This document shows, in pieces, positions 1 to 4,746 of a stretch of 6,350 bases of DNA. The stretch lies in contig PMJT01000218.1 in NCBI GenBank assembly GCA_003158495.1, forward strand, positions 1,957 to 8,306, in the 5' to 3' direction. The stretch comes from Chloroflexota bacterium. GTDB lineage: Bacteria; Chloroflexota; Limnocylindria; Limnocylindrales; CSP1-4. The translations under genes were made by a program, and so were the position numbers. The notes under the pieces were generated by a model that was not told the DNA's origin, did not search any database, and saw only the letters and a program-made list of their open reading frames with translations. Each line of letters begins with the position of its first letter. The stretch's first letter is position 1.

Positions 1-499
1 GCAGATGATCAACCACGGCCTGATAACCGGCGGCCTCTTCCTCATGGTCGGCGTGATCTACGAGCGGACCCACGACCGAACGATCTCCAAGATGGGCGGC
101 CTCGCGGCCACCATGCCGATCTGGGCCACGGTCTTCGGCTTCTTCATCCTGGCATCGGCCGGATTGCCGGGCCTGTCCGGCTTCGTCGGCGAGTTCCTGG
201 TCTTCGTCGGGTCGTTCGGCGTCGCGCCGGTCATCTCCGTGGCCTCGATCATCGTCATGGTCCTGGCCGCGACGTACCTGCTGTGGATGTTCCAGCGCGT
301 AGCCTTTGGGACGCTCTCGGACTTCCTCAAGGGCCTCGGCGGCCACCTCACCGACATGAGCGGGACCGAGATGGTCACGATCGTGCCGCTGGCGTTCCTG
401 ATCGTCGTGCTCGGGCTCTTCCCGAGTCTTGTGCTGGATCTGCTCCGCGCACCCGCCCAGGCCTTCATGGCGGCGGCCGGCGTAGCCATCGGCGGATGA
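1..499 (+). CDS. nuoM: NADH-quinone oxidoreductase subunit M, C-terminal part
   Basis: Partial: the reading frame is already open at the first base of the window (a Gln codon at 2-4 precedes the first visible Met), so the ATG at 5 is internal. The visible 165 or so residues match the C-terminal third of NuoM. An N-HGL-TGGLFL-VG helix is followed by ERTHDRTI-KMGGLA and then by the GLPGLSGFVGEFLVF-GSF segment, with the conserved Glu of that helix present. Two or three more hydrophobic helices follow. NuoM is an antiporter-like proton-pumping subunit in the membrane arm of complex I. It ends at a TGA at 497-499, 10 bases before nuoN, as expected for co-transcribed nuo genes. The identification is from motifs read by eye and is secure because of the adjoining nuoN. 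Confidence 0.95.
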   Translation, partial: QMINHGLITGGLFLMVGVIYERTHDRTISKMGGLAATMPIWATVFGFFILASAGLPGLSGFVGEFLVFVGSFGVAPVISVASIIVMVLAATYLLWMFQRVAFGTLSDFLKGLGGHLTDMSGTEMVTIVPLAFLIVVLGLFPSLVLDLLRAPAQAFMAAAGVAIGG

Positions 500-509
500 G
501 GGGATATCG

Positions 510-1970
510 ATGAACTGGTCAGACATCGGAACCATCTCGCCGGTAGTTCTTGCCGTCCTCACCGCGGCGGCGATCCTGATCGTCGACATCATCGTGCCCG
601 GCCGCCGCGAACCGATCATCGGGGCCGCGTTGATCGGTCTGGGTCTCGTGGCCATGGCAATCCTCGTCCAGGCAGGCCACAGCGGCAGCGCCTTCGGCGG
701 CTCGTACTCGCTGGACAATCTGACCGTCTTCCTGGACATGCTCTTCGTGATCATCGCCGCGCTCACCATCCTGTTCGCGGTCGACTACCTGGAGCCGCGG
801 AACCTGCCGATCGCCGAGTTCGCGGCCGTGCTGCTCTTCGCGGTCACAGGCGCGATGCTCGTCGCCGGTTCTACGGACCTGCTGCTCCTGTTCGTCGCCC
901 TCGAGTTGATGGTTCTGCCCGGCTACATGCTGGCCGGCTTCGCTCGCCGCGACCCATACTCCACCGAGGGCGCGATCAAGTACTTCCTGCTCGGCTCGTT
1001 CTCGAGCGCAATCCTGCTGTTCGGCCTCGCCTACGTCTGGGGCATGACCGGAACTACTCGCGTCGACGGCGTGTCGTCGGCCCTGGCGACGGCCGTGGCC
1101 CACGGGTCGCTCCAGCCGGGCCTGGCCATGGGCCTGGCGTTCATGACCGCGGGCGTGGCCTTCAAGATGGCCGCGGTGCCGTTCCACTACTGGACACCGG
1201 ACGCATACCAGGGCTCGCCGACGCCCGTGACCGCGTACCTCTCGGTAGGGCCCAAGGTCGGCGCATTCGCAATCGCCCTGCGGCTGTTCGTCGGCGCTCT
1301 CGGCCCGCTCAAGGCCGACTGGCTGCCGGTCGTGATCGTCCTGGCCGCCGCGACGATGACGCTGGGCAACCTCGTAGCGATCACGCAGGACAACGTCAAG
1401 CGGATGCTGGCTTACTCCTCGATCGCCCACACCGGCTACATCCTGGTCGGCCTGGCGGCGTACGCCGGCGGCCAGGCGACGGGCCTCTCGGCAATCCTGT
1501 TCTACGGCGCCGCGTACACCTTCATGAACATGGGCGCCTTTGCCGTGGTGACGGCGCTGCAGCGAAGGCCGGGGGTGAGCAGCCAGATCAGCACCTTTGC
1601 GGGGCTGGGGCGGCGCGACCCATGGCTGGGAGCGCTGATGGCGCTCTTCCTGCTGTCGCTGACCGGGATTCCACCGCTGGCCGGCTTCTGGGCCAAAGCG
1701 TACGTAATCCTGGCCGCGATCCAGGCGGGCGGCTGGCTTACGGCGGTGGCCGTCCTGGCGATGATCAACGCAGCGGCGGCGGCGTTCTACTACCTGCGCG
1801 TGGTCGTGTACATGTACATGCGCGACCCGGTCGAGGAAACCGCCCCAACGTCACCCGGGATCCTCTTCCGCGCCGGTCTCGCGATCGTGAGCGTGGGCAC
1901 GCTGGCCTTCGGGCTCTTCCCGGCCCTGGTCACCGCCGCCGCCAACGCCGCGAACGTCTTCCACGGGTAG
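510..1970 (+). CDS. nuoN: NADH-quinone oxidoreductase subunit N
   Basis: Complete 486-residue protein, the usual NuoN length, with about 14 hydrophobic helices. It is an antiporter-like subunit of the complex I membrane arm that couples quinone reduction to proton transfer. Charged residues known to matter in this family are in place: Glu132 in LELMVLPGYM, Lys157 in EGAIKYFLLGSF, Lys219 in FKMAAVPFHYWTPDAYQG, Lys249, Lys297 in NVKRMLAYSSIAHTGY, and Lys396 in GIPPLAGFWAKAYV. The PFHYWTPDAY-GSP-PVTA block is the strongest NuoN/proton-antiporter signature. The start is the ATG at 510, preceded by GAGGGGA at 498-504 with 5 bases of spacing, which overlaps the nuoM stop and suggests coupled translation. 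No further nuo gene follows, so this looks like the operon end. The next gene remnant runs convergently, only 14 bases away. Confidence 0.97.
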   Translation: MNWSDIGTISPVVLAVLTAAAILIVDIIVPGRREPIIGAALIGLGLVAMAILVQAGHSGSAFGGSYSLDNLTVFLDMLFVIIAALTILFAVDYLEPRNLPIAEFAAVLLFAVTGAMLVAGSTDLLLLFVALELMVLPGYMLAGFARRDPYSTEGAIKYFLLGSFSSAILLFGLAYVWGMTGTTRVDGVSSALATAVAHGSLQPGLAMGLAFMTAGVAFKMAAVPFHYWTPDAYQGSPTPVTAYLSVGPKVGAFAIALRLFVGALGPLKADWLPVVIVLAAATMTLGNLVAITQDNVKRMLAYSSIAHTGYILVGLAAYAGGQATGLSAILFYGAAYTFMNMGAFAVVTALQRRPGVSSQISTFAGLGRRDPWLGALMALFLLSLTGIPPLAGFWAKAYVILAAIQAGGWLTAVAVLAMINAAAAAFYYLRVVVYMYMRDPVEETAPTSPGILFRAGLAIVSVGTLAFGLFPALVTAAANAANVFHG

Positions 1971-1984
1971 CGGCCGCCACCAGG

Positions 1985-2293
1985 CTACGGCGCGTAGATA
2001 GGGGTCGCGTCGTAGTAGGTGTCGGGCCCGGTGACCCACGCTGTCGAGCCGCCCGTCATCATGACGCGGCCGTCAGCCAGAAGTGTCGTGGTGGTGAACT
2101 GGCGCACGTCGACGGAATAGCCGACCGGGATGAAGCTGCCCTCGCTTTCGTCGAACAACTCGGTCTCGTTCGGGTCGGAGCTGCTCCTCCCGTGGGCCAC
2201 GAGGACACGACCGTCATTGAGGAGCGCGGCGGTGCCGCCCTGACGCGCGTGCTCCATGTAGCTCGTGGCGGTAAAGACTCCGCTCTTGGGGTC
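1985..2293 (-). pseudogene. Kelch-repeat protein, C-terminal remnant
   Basis: Read on the minus strand, this stretch encodes about two Kelch-type repeats. The motif TAALLNDGRVLVAHG is followed by a TELFD-x-G-F block, then TTTTLLADGRVMMTGGS, ending ATPIYAP and a TAG stop. These match the pattern T-A-LL-DGRVLV-GG...ELYDP-SG-F of bacterial Kelch/galactose-oxidase-like beta-propellers. A first Met lies at 2255-2257, but the homology-like pattern continues upstream of it as DPKSGVFTATSYM (Asp codon at 2291-2293), so that Met is probably not the true start. The frame stays open to a TGA at 2366-2368, but residues before DPKSG no longer look like Kelch. A propeller needs five to seven repeats, so this is most likely a 5'-truncated relic. 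It could be a short expressed protein from the Met at 2257 (90 residues), which I consider less likely. Tail-to-tail with nuoN. Confidence 0.65.
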
Positions 2294-2452
2294 AGAACGC
2301 CGTGGCGAAGCCGGCTCCAGGAGCTTTCGGCCGCGACCGCGCAGCGGAGAGGACCGGCCTCTGCCTCAGCACTCCGTCTCGACAATCAGACGCAAAGGGC
2401 GCGGTTTGACCCGGGCGTTATGGGCCCGGGAGAGGCGATTGCCGGCTCGAGC
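2294..2452. other. Spacer between Kelch remnant and small ORF
   Basis: No gene is supported here. On the minus strand it is in frame with both the Kelch remnant and the 77-codon ORF, but that frame is closed by TAG at 2453-2455 and TGA at 2366-2368, and the translation in between is an Arg-rich sequence without a recognisable domain. Read in the other minus frames, I could not find convincing further Kelch repeats. The only structure I see is the inverted repeat at 2410-2430. Confidence 0.5.
2410..2430 (-). terminator. Possible hairpin terminator after the small ORF
   Basis: Perfect 7-base inverted repeat: CCCGGGC at 2410-2416 and GCCCGGG at 2424-2430 around a 7-base loop. It starts 22 bases after the stop of the 77-codon minus-strand ORF. 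There is no T-tract after the stem on the minus strand (TCAAACCGC follows), so a standard intrinsic terminator is not shown. A GC-only stem in GC-rich DNA can arise by chance. Confidence 0.25.
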
Positions 2453-2686
2453 CTACTGGTCGCCGAACGGTGCGATCGACTTGACGGGTGCGATCGGACC
2501 AATGGACGGGGTCGCGGTGACGACCGGTAGCGGCGTGGGCGTTTCCGTAGGAAGGACGACCGCCGTCGGCTTGGGCGGCACGTTCGTGGTTGCACCCGGC
2601 GTCGCCACCACAACGGCGACGGCTACGAGAAGAGCCACGAGCACACCGGCGAAGGCGCCGACGAAGATGCTCAATCGAGAAACCAT
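2453..2686 (-). CDS. Small membrane-anchored Pro/Thr-rich protein, unknown function
   Basis: This 77-residue reading frame starts MVSRLSIF, carries a single strong hydrophobic segment at about residues 7-28, and continues with a low-complexity Pro/Thr/Val tail of about 48 residues (for example PTETPTPLP) that ends FGDQ before a TAG. One basic residue (Arg4) precedes the segment, which would place the tail outside the cell as a signal anchor or uncleaved signal peptide. I do not recognise a family. The similar Pro/Thr linker in the divergent sortase-like protein suggests both work at the cell surface, but this is inference. The ATG at 2684-2686 has no clear Shine-Dalgarno sequence but has TAACCT six bases upstream, consistent with leaderless expression. 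Alternatively it is the surviving N-terminus of a larger secreted protein, since the Kelch remnant downstream is in the same frame. Membrane topology is clear; that it is a functional gene is only moderately sure. Confidence 0.55.
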   Translation of the reverse strand: MVSRLSIFVGAFAGVLVALLVAVAVVVATPGATTNVPPKPTAVVLPTETPTPLPVVTATPSIGPIAPVKSIAPFGDQ

Positions 2687-2692
2687 GTCCGC

Positions 2693-2698
2693 AGGTTA
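2693..2698 (-). promoter_or_regulatory. -10-like box TAACCT before the small ORF
   Basis: On the minus strand TAACCT fits the TANNNT -10 consensus and ends 6 bases before the ATG at 2686. Transcription would then start at or next to the A of the ATG, giving a leaderless mRNA, which would explain why no good Shine-Dalgarno sequence is visible. No clear -35 element was found. A hexamer this loose is common by chance. Confidence 0.3.
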
Positions 2699-2838
2699 CC
2701 AAGGAATCGCCCGTCGCGTCTCGCGACCGGCTATGGATCACAGGGTCCGGGGGCCATTTGAACGTCGTCCAGGGTTGCCCATAGGCCAGCCGCCGTCGAA
2801 TCGGTGCCGGGCCCGAGGCGGATCGGGTGGGCGCCTGA

Positions 2839-2844
2839 TAGCAT
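2839..2844 (+). promoter_or_regulatory. -10-like box TAGCAT before the sortase-like gene
   Basis: TAGCAT, within TGATAGCAT, fits TANNNT and ends 8 bases before the ATG at 2853. That spacing is typical of leaderless transcripts in high-GC bacteria, and the start has only a weak CCGGA upstream as a possible Shine-Dalgarno. It supports 2853 as the real start over upstream extensions of the frame. No convincing -35 box was seen. Confidence 0.35.
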
Positions 2845-2852
2845 GCCGGACC

Positions 2853-3659
2853 ATGCGACGCATTCGTGTTTTCCTCGGGCGTCTCTACCGCGCGATCCTG
2901 CGCCCCGTCGCCCGAGTCGCTCTGGATCTCCTCGGCGTCGTACCCGCCTTGATCGCCGGCGCCGGCGTCTTCCTTATAGCGGCCGGGCTCTTCTACTATC
3001 TTTCGCCCGGCACGGTGGTGCCGTCGCCCACGCCGACCACCGCGCCGTCCAGCTCCGCCGTTGCTATCTACTCGATCCCGCCGATCGCCACTGCCGGACC
3101 CGCCGGGCCTTCGGCGAGCAAAGTCGCCTCGATTGCCACCCGCGTCACCATCCCGGCGCTCAGCATCGACCTGCCGGTCGTCACCTCGCCGCCGAACGAG
3201 CAATTCCCGCTGTGCAACGCGGCCGAGTACCTGGTCCTGGACAAGCCGCTCGCCTATCCGGGTTCGCCGCAGGCCACGTACCTGTATGCCCACGCGCGGA
3301 CGAACATGTTCCTGCCTCTGCTGACGCAGTCGATGATCAAGAACGGGGCGGCTATGATCGGGATGTGGGTCGAGATCTACACGGACGACGACCAGCGCCA
3401 CATCTACCAGATCAGCAAGGTGTTGCGCCACGTGTCCGGTTCGGCGGCACTGACGACCGCGGCCACCGCCACTACCGATCAGCTCTGGCTCCAGACCTCG
3501 GAGGGCCCGTTCGAGTCGTCGACCAAGCTCCAGGTCGTGGCCCAGCCCGTCGGCGTCATTGCCGCAGCCCAGGCGGATGCCCACCCTGCCGGGAAAGGCA
3601 ACGTCTGCCCCGACGCTCCGCGCTGCAAGGCCCCGGGCAACACGGGCTGCCGGCCCTAG
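2853..3659 (+). CDS. Membrane-anchored sortase-fold protein with altered active site
   Basis: 268 residues: a basic N-terminus, one membrane segment at about 27-50, a Pro/Ser/Thr-rich linker at about 52-90, a sortase-like domain at about 95-233, and a tail with Cys252, Cys258 and Cys266. Sortases are membrane-anchored cysteine transpeptidases that attach proteins to the cell wall or build pili. The domain shows the usual order: ATRVTIPALSIDLPVV, a Pro-Gly turn (AYPGSP), YLYAH with the candidate catalytic His147, then MWVEIYTDD--RHIYQI, and the final LWLQTSEGP...TKLQVVAQPV strand pair. Where sortases have TLxTC, this protein has LWLQTS, so Ser216 (codon TCG at 3498-3500) replaces the catalytic Cys. 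Lys225 sits where the catalytic Arg is expected. Canonical transpeptidase activity is therefore doubtful; a pseudoenzyme or an altered mechanism is possible. The ATG at 2853 is chosen because it directly precedes the anchor and lies behind a TANNNT box. It converges on corA with a gap of 7 bases. Fold assignment is by eye. Confidence 0.75.
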   Translation: MRRIRVFLGRLYRAILRPVARVALDLLGVVPALIAGAGVFLIAAGLFYYLSPGTVVPSPTPTTAPSSSAVAIYSIPPIATAGPAGPSASKVASIATRVTIPALSIDLPVVTSPPNEQFPLCNAAEYLVLDKPLAYPGSPQATYLYAHARTNMFLPLLTQSMIKNGAAMIGMWVEIYTDDDQRHIYQISKVLRHVSGSAALTTAATATTDQLWLQTSEGPFESSTKLQVVAQPVGVIAAAQADAHPAGKGNVCPDAPRCKAPGNTGCRP

Positions 3660-3666
3660 ACCGGGC

Positions 3667-4746
3667 TCAGATCCAGTCGATCTTCCTTAGCAAGGCGACG
3701 GCCAGGCCGGCCACGACGAAGCAAAGCGCGGTAACGATCCAGAACCCCGGGCCTTCGTCCAGCTTGAAAGCCGTTTGGGCTTCGCTCATGCCGAAGATAC
3801 CCGCCGCGGCACCGATCCCGGCGACCACGACGGTGACGCCGGTGAGGCGCTTCATGATCAGCGACAGGTTGTTGTTGACAGTGGATAGGTAGGCTTCCAG
3901 CGTCGCCGAGGCAAGCTCTCGATAGGTGTCGAGCTCGTCGGTCAGCCGGATCAGGTGGTCGTAGGCGTCGCGGAAATACATCCGGTCGGCCGGCGAGATG
4001 GCCTTGTCTTCGCGACTCGACAGGAGGTTGAACATCTCGCGCTCGGGCGAGGTGACCCGGCGGACCTGGATCAACTGGCGCTTCAGGTCGAACAGGCGCT
4101 CGAGAAGGGCACGATCCGCGCGGTTGACGACCTGGTCCTCGAGTTCGTCGATTTCGTCGCCGAGCTGGTCGAGGATCGGGAAGTAGTTGTCGATGACGTC
4201 GTCGGCCAGCGACCAGAGGATGTGGCCCGTTCCCTTTGCCAGGACCATTCCGACGCCGGCCCGCATGTGGCGGGTGGCTCGCGGATCCCACCAGCTGCTG
4301 TGGTTGCTCAGCAGGAACCGCTCGCCCAGGACAAAGTCGAGTTCACGCTCGTAGATCTCGCCGTTCTCCAGGCCGAGCGAGAACATGACGACGTGGAGCA
4401 GGTCGCCCACCTGCTCGAGCTTGGCCCGCTGGTCGCGTTCGGCGATGTCTTCGGCCAGGAGCGGGTGCAGGGCCAGGAGCCCCGATATCCGGTCCTTCAA
4501 CCCCTGGTCCGCCCCTGACACGTCGATCCACATCCGGGCCGCCCGACGCCGAAGGGCCTTTGGGATCTCCTCGATCGCGGCCTCGCCCTCGAGTTCCCGG
4601 AGGGCGCCGGCCTCCAGGACAGCCAGCCGCACGGTCGCCTCGGCGGGGGCCGGATCGGCCAGACCTGGTGCCGCAGCCGGATCGGCCGGACCTGATGCCG
4701 GCGCCGCGGAGATCCGGTCTGGCCCCTCAGAAGGCGATTTCGGCAT
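3667..4746 (-). CDS. CorA-family divalent cation transporter, GMN-variant
   Basis: 359 residues, a normal CorA length. CorA proteins are homopentameric Mg2+/Co2+ channels with a large cytoplasmic funnel and two C-terminal membrane helices. Visible here: a low-complexity Ala/Pro tail at about 10-38, the alpha/beta domain with MWIDVSG (72-78) and HPLLAEDIAERDQRAKLEQ (94-112), the long stalk helix ending NNNLSLIMKRLTGVTVV, the first membrane helix at about 301-318, and the second at about 335-353 followed by the basic end RKIDWI. The pore signature normally read as (Y/F)GMN is FGMS here (319-321, Ser codon AGC), and the conserved Pro in the first helix seems to be Gly310. Transport of Mg2+ is thus uncertain; a Zn2+ or other cation role, or a non-transporting paralogue, are alternatives. 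The ATG at 4746 lies inside the upstream MFS gene, giving a 20-base overlap, with GAGGA 8 bases before it. The frame is open further upstream to 4980, but that extension does not look like CorA. Confidence 0.85.
   Translation of the reverse strand: MPKSPSEGPDRISAAPASGPADPAAAPGLADPAPAEATVRLAVLEAGALRELEGEAAIEEIPKALRRRAARMWIDVSGADQGLKDRISGLLALHPLLAEDIAERDQRAKLEQVGDLLHVVMFSLGLENGEIYERELDFVLGERFLLSNHSSWWDPRATRHMRAGVGMVLAKGTGHILWSLADDVIDNYFPILDQLGDEIDELEDQVVNRADRALLERLFDLKRQLIQVRRVTSPEREMFNLLSSREDKAISPADRMYFRDAYDHLIRLTDELDTYRELASATLEAYLSTVNNNLSLIMKRLTGVTVVVAGIGAAAGIFGMSEAQTAFKLDEGPGFWIVTALCFVVAGLAVALLRKIDWI
4650..4700. repeat. Imperfect direct repeat, 27-base period, in the 5' end of the corA-like gene
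   Basis: Two 24-base copies, at 4650-4673 and 4677-4700, differ at only two positions (4661/4688 and 4668/4695) and are separated by 3 bases, so the 27-base period keeps the reading frame. They encode two related Ala/Pro/Asp units (GPADPAAAP and GLADPAPAE) in the CorA-like protein. A 14-base piece of the same sequence recurs at 4789-4802 within the end of the MFS gene, which also encodes GPADP from nearby bases in a different frame. This is probably replication slippage in a disordered tail. Confidence 0.7.

Larger units (their letters stand above)
2687..2852. promoter_or_regulatory. Divergent promoter region
   Basis: These 166 bases separate the ATG of the small membrane-anchored ORF (minus strand) from the ATG of the sortase-like gene (plus strand), so they must hold the promoters of both if both are expressed. 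Each end has a -10-like TANNNT element close to the start codon (listed separately). I see no convincing -35 boxes, no clear operator palindrome and no coding potential I would support. Confidence 0.5.

Noticed and set aside
519..1430. Long minus-strand open frame opposite nuoN
   Set aside because: Arg/Gly/Asp/Glu-rich with no domain, a normal by-product of GC-rich coding on the other strand; nuoN is unambiguous.
1967..1988. Inverted repeat GTAGC/GCTAC between nuoN and the Kelch remnant as a terminator
   Set aside because: Only 5 paired bases with a 12-base loop and no T-tract on either strand.
1622..2530. Plus-strand open frame running from inside nuoN over the Kelch remnant
   Set aside because: Arg/Gly-rich shadow of nuoN, with no ribosome site or domain.
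2265..2852. Upstream in-frame extension of the sortase-like gene, giving a 464-residue protein
   Set aside because: The extra 196 residues are Arg/Gly/Thr-rich without a domain, run antisense over the small anchored ORF, and would bury the membrane anchor inside the protein. The ATG at 2853 sits right before the anchor.
2418..3584. 388-codon minus-strand open frame opposite the sortase-like gene
   Set aside because: Low-complexity Arg/Gly/Asp composition with no motif, while the plus strand shows an anchor, linker and sortase-like strands in order.
3653..3666. Short inverted repeat GCCC/GGGC between the convergent sortase-like and corA-like genes as a shared terminator
   Set aside because: Only 4 paired bases in GC-rich DNA and no T-tract; expected by chance.
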